Source of the DNA: Schlesneria sphaerica
GTDB taxonomy: Bacteria > Planctomycetota > Planctomycetia > Planctomycetales > Planctomycetaceae
Assembly: GCF_044336245.1 (NCBI RefSeq)
Contig: NZ_CP172346.1
Location: 930,001 to 994,000 of the forward strand
Reading direction: 5' to 3'
Length of the DNA stretch: 64,000 nt
Shown one piece after another: positions 50,916 through 60,136 of this stretch (position 1 is its first letter; each line of letters starts with the position of its first letter). The translations under genes and the position numbers were made by a program. Under the pieces are notes generated by a model, which saw nothing but the letters and a program-made list of their open reading frames with translations, had not been told where the DNA came from and made no database searches.

Positions 50916-51655
50916 TCGTCAGAAAGGTTCCGTCGGCGGATGAGTTTAAGACGCTGTTCGAATCGTCCAGGTCAGAGAGGTGACTGCATGTGTAAACAGT
51001 AAGGCCGGAAAATCTTGCCCCGTTTGCGCCGGGGTTTTACTTCATCGGCGAGTTTTGCCGCAAGACGAATGTCGTCGCCGCTCTGGCAGGAGAGCTTTCC
51101 GCCTTTCCTCTCGCTGGCGGAATCGCCTCCGTACGTCGAATCACTCAGAGTTCGCACGGATAAGAGAGACACCTGATACCCATTCCCCGCCCTCCCCATC
51201 GCATGCTCCACGCGTTGGAAAGTATCGACAAAGACCAACAGCAGCGGAGGTCTGTGGTGAACGTCTCCCGGCGGACCACCCCATTCGGGCCACCGGACCT
51301 ACAGACTCACACAGGGCTCGGAAATCAGCAAGACGGCGAGAGAGGCCCCAAACTCCAAACGAAAGTGCGGGGTTTGCAATGAAAAATCCTCTGCCTCGGA
51401 CGCACATGCGGAGGCATTCTCATCACGATCAGCGAGTTCTCCGCTGATAAAGAAGGCAAAACGGGAGTGAATCATGAAGACGGGAAAGAAAACATCCCGA
51501 ATGGCTCTGAGCCATTCGGGATGCCATATTCATTCAGTGCCGGAACCGTATTCGATGGACCTTTCGGACTTGAAGTGCGGCACGCGCACACTGTTTCTCA
51601 AGTTTCTTGAATCCGACCGCGAACGGGCTGTCCAGATCGCGACCGACTCAATCGA
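50916..51655. other. Gene-poor interval upstream of a leftward gene pair
   Basis: 740 bp. It contains the GAPDH terminator (51493-51523) and the presumed promoter of the 163-aa gene. Frames here in both directions (up to 155 codons) lack recognisable domains or ribosome-binding sites. GCAAAACGGGA at 51456-51466 repeats part of the IS end. Confidence 0.5.
51493..51523 (-). terminator. Rho-independent terminator of gap
   Basis: Perfect 15-bp stem CATCCCGAATGGCTC / GAGCCATTCGGGATG separated by one base. On the minus strand it is followed by TTTTCTTTCC. It sits 133 bp beyond the gap stop codon. Confidence 0.88.
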
Positions 51656-52705
51656 CTAAAGACCCTTCGAGATGACCAGCTTCACCAGATCGCCAACGCG
51701 GTTGCTGTAACCCCACTCGTTGTCGTACCAGCTGACCAGCTTGAAGAAGCGGTTGTTGAGCTCGATACCGCTACCTTTGTCGAAGACCGATGACGACTTG
51801 CTGTGAATGAAGTCGCTGCTGACCACTTCGTCTTCGGTGTATTCGAGCACACCCTTCAGATAGGTCTCGCTGGCCTTCTTCATGGCGGCAGAGATTTCTG
51901 CGTAACTTGTTTCCTTAACGGTTTTTACAGTCAAGTCAACAACCGAAACCGTTGGCACGGGGACGCGAAGCGCCATACCGGTCAGCTTGCCTTTGACTTC
52001 GGGGCAAACCAATGCCACGGCCTTGGCAGCGCCGGTGGTGCTGGGGATGATGTTCTGAGCGGCGGCACGGCCACCCTTCCAGTCCTTCTTGCTGGGACCG
52101 TCGACCGTCTTCTGCGTGGCGGTGTAGGCATGGACGGTGGTCATCAGACCTTCCTCGATGCCAAAACCTTCCTTCAGCAGAACGTGAACAACGGGTGCAA
52201 GACAGTTCGTCGTACAGGACGCGTTGGAAATGATGTGATGCGATTTCGCGTCGTACTTGTCGCAATTGACGCCCATCACAACAGTTAGGTCCTCACCCTT
52301 GGCAGGAGCCGAAATGATGACCTTCTTGGCGCCAGCGGTGATGTGGCCTTTGGCCTTTTCTGCTTCGGTGAACAGGCCGGTCGATTCGATCACGATATCA
52401 ACGCCGAACTGCTTCCAGGGCAATTCTGCAGGGGACTTGGCACTGACCACGTGAATGTCGTGTCCGTTGACAACCAGAATGTCGTCTTCCGCTTTGTCAG
52501 GGCTCGACTTCTTCGAGCTGACTTCACCAGCAAAACGGCCTTGCGTCGTGTCGTACTTCAACAAGTAGGCAAGGTTATCAGCGGGGACTAGATCACCCAC
52601 GGCGACGACCTGTAGATCTTTGCCGACAAGGCCTTGTTCAACCATCGCCCGGAAGACCAAACGTCCGATACGGCCGAATCCATTAATCGCGACCTTCACC
52701 GTCAC
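51656..52705 (-). CDS. gap: Glyceraldehyde-3-phosphate dehydrogenase, type I
   Basis: 349-aa glycolytic enzyme converting glyceraldehyde 3-phosphate, phosphate and NAD+ to 1,3-bisphosphoglycerate. NAD fold INGFGRIGRLVFRA at residues 7-20, catalytic Cys in SNASCTTNCLAP (C164), catalytic His in TVHAYTATQ, and the phosphate-binding RAAAQNIIPSTTGAAKA. Terminates with VSWYDNEWGYSNRVGDLV. It starts at GTG (52705) with AGGAGAAG upstream. Slightly longer than average because of an insert (EVSSKKSSPDKAEDD) near residue 65. Transcription is closed by the hairpin at 51493. Confidence 0.97.
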   Translation of the reverse strand: MTVKVAINGFGRIGRLVFRAMVEQGLVGKDLQVVAVGDLVPADNLAYLLKYDTTQGRFAGEVSSKKSSPDKAEDDILVVNGHDIHVVSAKSPAELPWKQFGVDIVIESTGLFTEAEKAKGHITAGAKKVIISAPAKGEDLTVVMGVNCDKYDAKSHHIISNASCTTNCLAPVVHVLLKEGFGIEEGLMTTVHAYTATQKTVDGPSKKDWKGGRAAAQNIIPSTTGAAKAVALVCPEVKGKLTGMALRVPVPTVSVVDLTVKTVKETSYAEISAAMKKASETYLKGVLEYTEDEVVSSDFIHSKSSSVFDKGSGIELNNRFFKLVSWYDNEWGYSNRVGDLVKLVISKGL

Positions 52706-53643
52706 AATACTTCTCCTGAGATGTTTGCCTGAATTGCCTGGCTGAAGCGTGTCCTAACGGACAGCGAGTCCATTTTCAAAGAGATGACCCGCCACAAACC
52801 TTCGCCAGACCAAGATCGACAATTCTAGTTCTCCCCCCTCAGCCGAACAAGGTTGCCCTTCTCATGCAGAGCGAAAAAGATGTGGCCCTCTCGAAACAAA
52901 GAAACAGAGTAAAATCGACCGATTTCTTGAGGTTTACGAGATTCGGCTCGCCTCTTCAGCCTATGGATCGGCAACCGCCAATCTGATCTCACCCTGCATG
53001 CGTCCTCAAAAGGGTGAGATCGCTGACTCTTGTTTCACCGTCGTGATCTGAGCAGTCGCTCGGTGTGGCAGAGCCCCTATTGCGCGATGCTTCCGCTACT
53101 CGATCTGCCACCCAACACGGGCCTCGACGATCTTGGTTCCGACGGGCCGGCCCGAGATCGGCTCGCCAACATGCATCGGATTCAACTTATTGGAGGCAGG
53201 ACAGGTAACCGCTTATGGCAGAGGTCTGCCCGCGTAACAGATCCTCCTGGCGACTGTCCGCCCCCGCCGCAGGTCTGACGGACATTTGATTCTTCGTCTC
53301 ACTGACGTGTCCAAAGAAGCAAGCCCCGTCATATTTCCAGGCGTAGATGAAACCATCCACCGTTATACGCCGTCATGACGCCACGTGCCCGTTGACCTGC
53401 CCATCGATTCTTGCAAGCTGCTACCCGGTTTTTGCTATTTAAGATTCTATTAATCTTCGTGTGAGAGTCCCCATTCGGGGGAATGCAATACTGTTCATCT
53501 GCACCATCACGGTTTTTGAGTTTTGGCCGCCGTTACTCCCACTCATCCGAATTGCATCAAGTACCTGATGCCGGATAATTCTCTTCACACGGCCAACGTC
53601 TGTCATGCTCTCCGTTTTCCTTTTTTTCTGGAGGTGACTGCGT
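52706..53643. other. Longest intergenic region of the window
   Basis: 938 bp between divergent gap and the DUF1559 gene. It includes a perfect 11-bp stem-loop (52985-53021). AT-rich just before the DUF1559 gene. No tRNA, riboswitch or known RNA was recognised, and no convincing reading frame. Confidence 0.5.
52985..53021. other. Stem-loop, 11-bp perfect arms
   Basis: GATCTCACCCT (52985-52995) and AGGGTGAGATC (53011-53021) with a 15-nt loop. Far from any stop codon, so not an ordinary terminator; could be part of a small RNA or a regulatory leader. Confidence 0.5.
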
Positions 53644-54657
53644 ATGTCTTTCCGATCCTTACGCAAAGCGTTTACCCTTATTGAACTCTTAGTCGTGATT
53701 GCGATTATTGCAGTGCTGATCGCCCTGCTTCTTCCCGCGGTGCAGCAGGCGCGAGAGGCGGCTCGACGAACCCAGTGCAAGAACAATCTAAAGCAACTGG
53801 GTCTCGCTATGCACAACTATCACGACACATTCAATATGCTCCCGATCAATAAGTATGATGCGGGCTATACTGATGGATATCGGGGAAACAATCTCTGTGT
53901 TCTAATCGGCATTCTTCCCTACATCGATCAGGCACCGCTATATAATGGAATTAATTTCTTATCGGCCAACCTGACTCTTGAACCTGTAAACGGCAAGCGA
54001 GTCTGTGACCACCTCATTACCAGCTATATCTGCCCAAGCGATACGGGAGGGGGCGATAAAGATCCGAGCACAGGCGCTGCCCGCTGCAGTTATGCTCCGA
54101 GTATCGGGGCCCAACAGATTCAGTCGAATGCAGGCTGTAATCTGGCGACATGGGCCGGAACCTATCCGGCGGGAATGGGACTCGACAACGACGGTGACGG
54201 AGAAGATCCATTCAATCGCGGAAATGTTCGTTCCGATTATGGGAACGGCGGGCAAATCTCCGGACCGTTCGGACGGGGATACTTTTCGCCGTACGGAGCG
54301 AAGTTCAGTCAGCTCTCCGATGGAACCTCGAATACGATTCTCATGGGTGAAATTCTCATGGAATGTAATTTGTACTCTCCGTGGGGATGGGCCTGGCCTG
54401 AATCACTGTGGTACGCCACAACAGCCCCGATCAACTTTCCCACCTGCCCGGGACAACCGGGCTACGAGTCGAACCCCTGTTTTTCGAACAATGGCAACAA
54501 CTGGAATGCGACATTCGGATTCAAGTCAAAGCATGTCGGTGGCGCCCAGTTTCTGTTGGGCGACGGCTCCGTTCGCTTTATCGGACAGAATATCGATCGG
54601 CTGACCTACGCCCGCCTCGGAGACAAGGCAGATGGGGGCGTGATCGGCGATTTCTAA
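53644..54657 (+). CDS. DUF1559 family prepilin-like protein
   Basis: 337 aa. Type IV prepilin-like N-terminus FTLIELLVVIAIIAVLIALLLPAVQQAREAARRTQCKNNLKQLGLAMHNYHDTF, with the processing site before FTLIE. The C-terminus carries the DUF1559 signature GFKSKHVGGAQFLLGDGSVRFIGQNID (H-G-G...GDGSV). A planctomycete-expanded family (tens to hundreds of copies per genome), probably forming surface fibres or pseudopili. GGAGGTGA before the ATG. Followed 263 bp later by a small carboxypeptidase-regulatory-like lipoprotein, a frequent companion. Confidence 0.95.
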   Translation: MSFRSLRKAFTLIELLVVIAIIAVLIALLLPAVQQAREAARRTQCKNNLKQLGLAMHNYHDTFNMLPINKYDAGYTDGYRGNNLCVLIGILPYIDQAPLYNGINFLSANLTLEPVNGKRVCDHLITSYICPSDTGGGDKDPSTGAARCSYAPSIGAQQIQSNAGCNLATWAGTYPAGMGLDNDGDGEDPFNRGNVRSDYGNGGQISGPFGRGYFSPYGAKFSQLSDGTSNTILMGEILMECNLYSPWGWAWPESLWYATTAPINFPTCPGQPGYESNPCFSNNGNNWNATFGFKSKHVGGAQFLLGDGSVRFIGQNIDRLTYARLGDKADGGVIGDF

Positions 54658-54920
54658 TCACCAGCGGTATGTCCTGCTGGTGCGTGCGGTACATTTCACC
54701 GGGGCAAATCTGGCAGCATCGTCCATCCTGGAATCATCAATTCAGAGTGGCCAGGACCTGATCAGAAACGCTTTCAACTCAATGTCGCTAACGCTTCGTA
54801 CGGCAGAGGAAAATTTAACACTCCCCTTATGATGCAGTCGGAGGCCTGGAGAAGCGCTCGCTCACCTCGCCTGCAGTCGACCTGGTTTTGGTTAAATCCT
54901 TCTGAAAAGAAAGGACCGTC

Positions 54921-55379
54921 GTGCGCATTTTTTCTTTGTTGGTACTCTTGATGGCCTTGCTGGTCATCGGCTGTGGAGGAAGCAAGCTTCCTAAAACATA
55001 TGCTGTCACCGGAGTCGTGACGTTGAATGACAAGCCGCTGGAAGGAGCCGATGTGGTCCTGGTCCCGAGCGACCCGAAGTTACGATCTGCAGGAGGCGTG
55101 ACCGATGCAGAAGGCCGTTTTACTGTTAAGACGTACTTCGACCCGAGAAATCAGATCCCCGGCGCGATGACTGGTGAGTATGGTGTCGCCGTCACCAAAG
55201 TCGAGAAACGTAACGTCTCGGCGGATCTGAAGCCGGAAGATGCGATGGCGCAGACGATGAAGATGGGTCAGGCAAAGTCCCTGATCCCGAAAAAGTACAA
55301 CTCACCGACAACATCAGGCTTCAAAGTGAGCGTGGGGACATCTGCCCCCTCGCCGCTCAAGCTGGACTTGAAGAGCTGA
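54921..55379 (+). CDS. Carboxypeptidase-regulatory-like lipoprotein
   Basis: 152 aa. Lipoprotein signal MRIFSLLVLLMALLVIGCGGS (lipobox VIGC), then an Ig-like transthyretin-type beta-sandwich: YAVTGVVTLNDKPLEGADVVLVPSD and GVTDAEGRFTVKTY. Such proteins follow DUF1559 genes in planctomycetes. Terminal KLDLKS is the usual last strand. A terminator follows at 55526. Confidence 0.9.
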   Translation: MRIFSLLVLLMALLVIGCGGSKLPKTYAVTGVVTLNDKPLEGADVVLVPSDPKLRSAGGVTDAEGRFTVKTYFDPRNQIPGAMTGEYGVAVTKVEKRNVSADLKPEDAMAQTMKMGQAKSLIPKKYNSPTTSGFKVSVGTSAPSPLKLDLKS

Positions 55380-55747
55380 TTAAAGCGGAGCCCGTCAGAA
55401 TCTCGCTCAGGTTCGCCCCCGATCAGCGCGGCTCCCGATTTCCAGTGGCAGGCCGCTCGACCCGATGAGAAGACGGTGACTGACCGGGCCTCGCGGTTCA
55501 CCGTCAACAATGTGATTCATTCAAGTGCCCCCCGGTTGGGGGGCATTCTGCGTTTACGTGCCAGCCCCGCAGCCGTAGCGGTGCGGGTAAAGCAGCGTCT
55601 CAACCCCACTTAACATGACCAGGTTGAATCGCGTGAAGGTCGATGAGTCGCCTCTACGGGACGTGCAGAATCCGTGGTTCTCCGTTAAGATTGCCCTGCA
55701 TTTGCAACCAACCGTCCGGACAATTTGACGAATTCGAGACCCGTGAA
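55380..55747. other. Intergenic with terminator
   Basis: 368 bp. Contains the hairpin at 55526-55545; the remainder leads to the small membrane protein and shows no other feature. Confidence 0.5.
55526..55545 (+). terminator. GC-rich hairpin terminator
   Basis: TGCCCCCC-GGTT-GGGGGGCA followed by TTCTGCGTTT; about 147 bp past the lipoprotein stop. Strong stem, weak U-tract. Confidence 0.7.
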
Positions 55748-56257
55748 ATGAAAAGTCTTCTGCCTGTTGTATTCGCGCTTTTGACTGGCTTGTTCTGGGG
55801 AACGTATGGCCCCGTGCTTGGTCAGGCGCGTGCATTCGAGAAGAGCCCCTTCAAACCGTACGTCATGATCGGCGTGGCATACCTGCTCTGGGGAATCATC
55901 GGTGGGCTGGTCGGCATGTTTGCCAAAGGAGACGCCTTTACGTTCACCCGGCAAGGGACGATCTGGGGATTTGCCGCGGGTACGCTGGGAGCATGGGGAG
56001 CTTTGACGCTGACGCTGGCCATGTTCACTGGAGGAACCGCGATGCCTCAAGTCGTGATGCCCATCGTGTTCGGGACGGCTGTGTCCGTCAGCGCCATCGT
56101 CGCGGTGCTGACAACCAAGACCCAGGCCGACCCACGTCTCTGGCTGGGGATCATGGGAATGGCGGTTTGCATTGTGACCGTCGCCTATTTCACGCCCCAC
56201 GCGGCACCGCACGCTCCGAAGCCCGCAGAGCCCCCCGTCATCAATGAAAAGTCGTGA
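55748..56257 (+). CDS. Five-helix membrane protein, half-size EamA/DMT-like
   Basis: 169 aa. Hydrophobic segments: LLPVVFALLTGLFWGTYGPVL, YVMIGVAYLLWGIIGGLVGMF, TIWGFAAGTLGAWGALTLTLAMF, VMPIVFGTAVSVSAIVAVL and LWLGIMGMAVCIVTVAYF, then a Pro-rich tail. The first helix 'ALLTGLFWGTYGPVLGQA' resembles the start of EamA/DMT-superfamily transporters, but the protein is half the usual ten-helix length and would need to dimerise. It may also be a distinct family. The ATG at 55748 follows GAAAT-rich sequence with a weak Shine-Dalgarno. Confidence 0.72.
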   Translation: MKSLLPVVFALLTGLFWGTYGPVLGQARAFEKSPFKPYVMIGVAYLLWGIIGGLVGMFAKGDAFTFTRQGTIWGFAAGTLGAWGALTLTLAMFTGGTAMPQVVMPIVFGTAVSVSAIVAVLTTKTQADPRLWLGIMGMAVCIVTVAYFTPHAAPHAPKPAEPPVINEKS

Positions 56258-56522
56258 GGAAGGACATCGAGACGACGATCGCCGCGATCAGTTCGCCTTC
56301 TGCGAATCACATTCAGAACAGGGAGCAGTGCCGCGCTGCTCCCTGTTCTCCTTTGCATCAACATCCAGATCGGCTTCTCCTGAAATGCTCTCGCGAGTCG
56401 GCATCCACGTTCTTCGGCACGTATCACTGACATTCGCAGATTGGACGTCGGACGTTTTGATTCGGTATAGAATCGTGTAGTCACGCCAGTTGAATCTCCT
56501 CAAAAAGCTCGCGAGAGATCCC

Positions 56523-57992
56523 ATGTCGACACACATTCCAACTGCTCCGCTGCCGTGGGGTTCGACACGTCGACAATTCCTCGCGAAGGCTGGGAATGGA
56601 TTCGGTTCCCTCGCGCTGGCAAGTCTGCTGGCCCAGGAAGGGGGGTTGGGACATGCTGCGACGTCTTCGGGAGTGAATCCGCTCGCCTCCTGTCCCGGCC
56701 ATTTCCCTGGCAAGGCGAAATCGGTTATCTGGCTCTTCATGAATGGGGGACCGTCCCAGGTCGACACCTGGGACTACAAACCAGAACTGCAGAAGCGGGA
56801 CGGCACTGAGCTTGTCGGATTCGATCAGACCACGGGTTTCTTCGCTGGTCAGGGGGGCCCCCTGATGAAATCCCCCTTCAAGTTTGGACAGCATGGAGAA
56901 TGTGGTGCCTGGGTCAGCGAAATCTTTCCGCAGATGGCTCGCCACGTCGACAAGATGGCCTTCGTCTACTCCTGCTGGACTGATTCCAATAACCACTCCC
57001 CTGCTCTGTTTCGTATCAATACCGGGATGTCCCGGCAGGGCTTTCCCTGCGTCGGTTCCTGGGTCACATACGGTCTGGGGAGTGAAAGCCAGAACTTGCC
57101 CGCTTTCGTCGTCATGTACGACACACTGGGACGGGGAATTCCCAAAGGACATGCTCAAAACTGGGGTGCCGGCTTCTTACCCAGCGTCTTTCAGGGAACT
57201 GCACTCAAACCTCAAGGCGATCCGATCGAAAATCTGAAACGGGCACAGGGGATGTCTGACCAGCAGCAGAGATCGCAACTCGATCTTCTGGCCACGCTGA
57301 ACCGGACTCACCTGGATCGACATGCGGCCGAGTCAGAACTGGCGGCGCGGATTGAATCCTTCGAGCTGGCTTACCGCATGCAGATGGCCGCCCCCGAAGC
57401 ACTGGATCTTGCGAGTGAATCAGAAGCGACACAGAAGCTGTACGGACTCGACAACCCCAAGTGCGCTCACTTCTCGAAGCAGTGTTTGACGGCTCGACGG
57501 CTCGTCGAACGGGGCGTTCGCTTTGTGCAGATTTACTCCGGCGGAATGGAGAACGAACGGAGTTGGGACGGTCACGCGAATATCGCAGGCAACCATACCG
57601 GCTTTGCCGCGGAAACAGATCAGCCGATCGCAGCATTGCTGACGGACTTGGCCGAGCGTGGAATGCTCGACGAAACCCTGGTCGTCTGGGGGGGTGAATT
57701 TGGTCGCCTGCCGCTCGTACAGAAGGGTGGAACCGGTCGAGACCACAATCCGCACGCCTTTACCACCTGGTTCGCCGGGGGAGGCGTTAAAGGGGGAACC
57801 CTGTTCGGTGAAACGGATGAGATCGGCTACAAAGCACTCATCGACCGGGTCAGTATCAACGACCTGCACGCGACGATTCTTCACCAGTTAGGTCTTCACC
57901 ATGAGCGGTTAACGTATCGGTACAACGGCCGTGATTTCCGCTTGACTGATGTCAGTGGACGCGTCGTGACAGAGATCCTGCAGAACGCATGA
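56523..57992 (+). CDS. DUF1501 family secreted protein (paralogue 2, no PSD1 partner)
   Basis: 489 aa from the ATG at 56523 (an in-frame TTG at 56490 is less likely). Tat-type N-terminus TRRQFLAKAGNGFGSLALASLLAQEGG. DUF1501 core: KSVIWLFMNGGPSQVDTWDYKPEL, DSNNHSPALFRINTG, GSWVTYGLG, WDGHANIAGNHTGFA, VVWGGEFGRLPLV, GRDHNPHAFTTWFAGGGVKGG and ATILHQLGLHHERLTYRYNGRDFRLTDV. It matches paralogue 1 closely in the C-terminal third but lacks the usual neighbouring DUF1549/DUF1553 cytochrome gene in the window. Confidence 0.9.
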   Translation: MSTHIPTAPLPWGSTRRQFLAKAGNGFGSLALASLLAQEGGLGHAATSSGVNPLASCPGHFPGKAKSVIWLFMNGGPSQVDTWDYKPELQKRDGTELVGFDQTTGFFAGQGGPLMKSPFKFGQHGECGAWVSEIFPQMARHVDKMAFVYSCWTDSNNHSPALFRINTGMSRQGFPCVGSWVTYGLGSESQNLPAFVVMYDTLGRGIPKGHAQNWGAGFLPSVFQGTALKPQGDPIENLKRAQGMSDQQQRSQLDLLATLNRTHLDRHAAESELAARIESFELAYRMQMAAPEALDLASESEATQKLYGLDNPKCAHFSKQCLTARRLVERGVRFVQIYSGGMENERSWDGHANIAGNHTGFAAETDQPIAALLTDLAERGMLDETLVVWGGEFGRLPLVQKGGTGRDHNPHAFTTWFAGGGVKGGTLFGETDEIGYKALIDRVSINDLHATILHQLGLHHERLTYRYNGRDFRLTDVSGRVVTEILQNA

Positions 57993-58170
57993 GCGTGGCG
58001 GTACCCTGAAGTGGCGACGTATCATCCGAACCAGTCGATCTGACTCGAGACGGCATCATTGTTTCCTGGACCGGCAACGGCCGTCCGTAACAATTGAATG
58101 GCAATTAAATCTGGCCGGGCAATGTCTGTAAGAAAGTCCTTGAGGATCTCAGGCACTTCAGAAACTGCAA

Positions 58171-59004
58171 TCAGGGAGTCTGCGTCGTATCCGGATAAGT
58201 CAGCTCGTTACGAACTTTCCGGACGCCGGGTTCCTGACGAGCAATGATTTCCGCCACCTTCGCCCGTTCGGCGGAAGCAACTTGACCGCGGAGGACCACT
58301 TCCCCTTCGGGGCTGACACTCAGTTTGACATTGCTGGATTTCAACGATGTCATTTTGTTGAGCTTTGTTTCAAGCTTTGTCGAAACAGTGGGCAAGTGAG
58401 CGGGGGTATGCTCGAAGGCGACTTTCTGACGTGGCCGGATCGGCGGAGCCTGCCTCTGTGCGCCGCCGAAGCCAACGCCCATACCTCCCTGCTGCTGCTG
58501 ATTATTGAACATCCCGCCATTCGGGTTACCGCGGTTGCCACCACCGCGACGATTGCCACCCATATTCTGATTCATCATTCCGTTCTGGCCCTGCCCCTGA
58601 ACGTTGCGTCCCAGAAAGTTGTTCGGGTTAGTATTGACCCCCAGGAACCCTTGTCCCTGCTGGCCCATGGCATTCATGCCGTTGTTCATATTCCCCTGGC
58701 CGAACGCCCCCGCACCGCCGAAGCCCCCGCCGGCACCGCCCCCCGGACCTCCGCCAAGTCCGCCAGCACCACCGAGTCCCCCGCCGCCCATGCCACCGGC
58801 ACTCATGCCCGAAGCACCAAGTCCCCCTCCGCCGAGGCCGCCGCCAGCACCGCCACCGCCAAATCCTCCCCCCCCCGCGCCACCACCCCGGCCTCCTCCG
58901 AAACCACCCCCTCCGCTACCACCGCCGCCGAACTGCGCGTGCAATGGGAGAGGGCTAATCAGAGTCCCCAGAAACAGCACAGAAAAAAGGATGAGTGGAC
59001 GCAT
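58171..59004 (-). CDS. Secreted Gly-rich protein with C-terminal BON domain
   Basis: 277 aa. Signal peptide (MRPLILFSVLFLGTLISPLPLHAQ), then about 75 residues almost entirely Gly with some Ala/Phe (blocks of GGGG, GAGGGGFGG, GGLGGG), a Gln/Asn/Met-rich section (QGNMNNGMNAMGQQGQGF, GMMNQNMGGNRRGGG, NNQQQQGG) and a C-terminal BON-type segment (LETKLNKMTSLKSSNVKLSVSPEGEVVLRGQVASAERAKVAEIIARQEPGVRKVRNEL). BON domains bind lipid or envelope surfaces; the rest is probably disordered and may self-associate. AAGGGA lies before the ATG. Confidence 0.85.
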   Translation of the reverse strand: MRPLILFSVLFLGTLISPLPLHAQFGGGGSGGGGFGGGRGGGAGGGGFGGGGAGGGLGGGGLGASGMSAGGMGGGGLGGAGGLGGGPGGGAGGGFGGAGAFGQGNMNNGMNAMGQQGQGFLGVNTNPNNFLGRNVQGQGQNGMMNQNMGGNRRGGGNRGNPNGGMFNNQQQQGGMGVGFGGAQRQAPPIRPRQKVAFEHTPAHLPTVSTKLETKLNKMTSLKSSNVKLSVSPEGEVVLRGQVASAERAKVAEIIARQEPGVRKVRNELTYPDTTQTP

Positions 59005-59210
59005 GCGGGAATCCCTTTCGGCAACGTTCGCCGATCACGCTGCGAATCCGAGACACGGAATTTCGCAACATATTTATTCTCTCGGCCAAACATGAGTCCG
59101 TCAACAAGTCGTTTTTCGCTCATCCGGAATTCAGGCAGGAACGGAGTCAAGTTACGTCGAGCTGGCAACTTGCGAGGGTGATGAATTGATCATTGCGGAG
59201 GCAAAAGGCC

Positions 59211-60071
59211 TCAGGAAAGAGACGCTCCCAAGTCGTAGATTGCAGCCGTATCAAGCACTAAGGTGTTTGATGTGAACAGTTTCCGGACGGCAGCATAGTG
59301 GATTTTCATTTTTGTTCCCCCGACCCCGACCGCGCCATAAAGAATTGTTTGTCCGGCTTCGCGGGCCTTGTCCATGACCTCAATCCCTTCGATTCCGGCG
59401 GGGGCGACCGCGTTCAAGTCGATCGCCACTTTCAGGGTTGAGATTTTGCTGAGTTGTTCGGCGTTGATCAGACGCGTTTTGGCCGCTCCCGCAGCGACAA
59501 CCAAATCGACACCCTCACAGGCAGCAGCGAGTCCGGCGTCGGACTGAGATTCGTGCGGACTCAGCTTACTCACGTCAGCGATCTCTTTCAGCCCTGCGCA
59601 GGTGGCGGTTGAGCGCTCCAGAGATCGGGAGGCGAGTCGCACGGTGGCTCCCTGCTGCAGCAGCAACTGAGCAACCCGGGAACCGACAGGCCCGGTTCCT
59701 CCCAGCACGACAGCGGTCGTTTTGGACAAGTCCAGATGTCGGGACGCAGCAAGAACGGTTGCCGCGGCCGTCGTATTGGAACCGTTCGAGTCCATCATGA
59801 CCGAGACCTTGAATGGACCGAACAAAGACTTCGTGACGGCTTTGAGGAGCGCCTCACCGGCAGCCACATTGCTTCCTCCGACGAAGATGGCTGTATTGAC
59901 CAGATCGGACGGCTTACGCGTGAAAATGGCTCCGTGGACAAGGGTCTCGACATTGTCCGGCGTCACACCACCATAGCTGAAGAGTTCATCCACCCCCGCA
60001 TCGACGGCGACAACTCTGTCGAAACTGCTGGGCAAGGAATCAGTATCGAGTTGAATCAGGATCTTTTTCAT
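59211..60071 (-). CDS. mtdB: Methylene-tetrahydromethanopterin dehydrogenase MtdB
   Basis: 286 aa from the ATG at 60071 (homologues start at MKKILxQLDTD; an ATG 6 bp upstream is also open). Features: KKILIQLDTDSLPSSFDRVVAVDAGVDELFSYGGV at the N-terminus, GGSNVAAGEALLKAV, MDSNGSNTTAAATV and the Rossmann segment TTAVVLGGTGPVGSRVAQLLLQQG. Oxidises methylene-H4MPT to methenyl-H4MPT with NAD(P). fae lies 127 bp upstream on the same strand with a terminator-like hairpin between. Supports H4MPT-dependent formaldehyde oxidation, which planctomycetes and methylotrophs share. Confidence 0.93.
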   Translation of the reverse strand: MKKILIQLDTDSLPSSFDRVVAVDAGVDELFSYGGVTPDNVETLVHGAIFTRKPSDLVNTAIFVGGSNVAAGEALLKAVTKSLFGPFKVSVMMDSNGSNTTAAATVLAASRHLDLSKTTAVVLGGTGPVGSRVAQLLLQQGATVRLASRSLERSTATCAGLKEIADVSKLSPHESQSDAGLAAACEGVDLVVAAGAAKTRLINAEQLSKISTLKVAIDLNAVAPAGIEGIEVMDKAREAGQTILYGAVGVGGTKMKIHYAAVRKLFTSNTLVLDTAAIYDLGASLS

Positions 60072-60136
60072 GGCCATACCCTACCCCGGAAATAAGCAAC
60101 AACCTCGGACGTCCGTCAGGCTCGAAAGAAAGACAA

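Noticed and set aside
51018..51038. Weak CCCCG...CGGGGTTTT plus-strand terminator
   Set aside because: Only a 5-bp stem and no plus-strand gene upstream to terminate.
50980..51447. 155-codon plus-strand frame in the 740-bp gap
   Set aside because: Arg/Ser-rich, low-complexity translation with no domain or start signal; typical of a GC-rich non-coding stretch.
51474..51659. 61-codon frame beginning ATG AAG ACG upstream of gap
   Set aside because: Its codons run through the perfect 15-bp terminator stem of gap and touch the gap stop codon; no ribosome-binding site.
52706..53643. RNase P, tmRNA, 6S or riboswitch in the longest gap
   Set aside because: Looked for conserved core sequences by eye and found none; only the single stem-loop could be supported.
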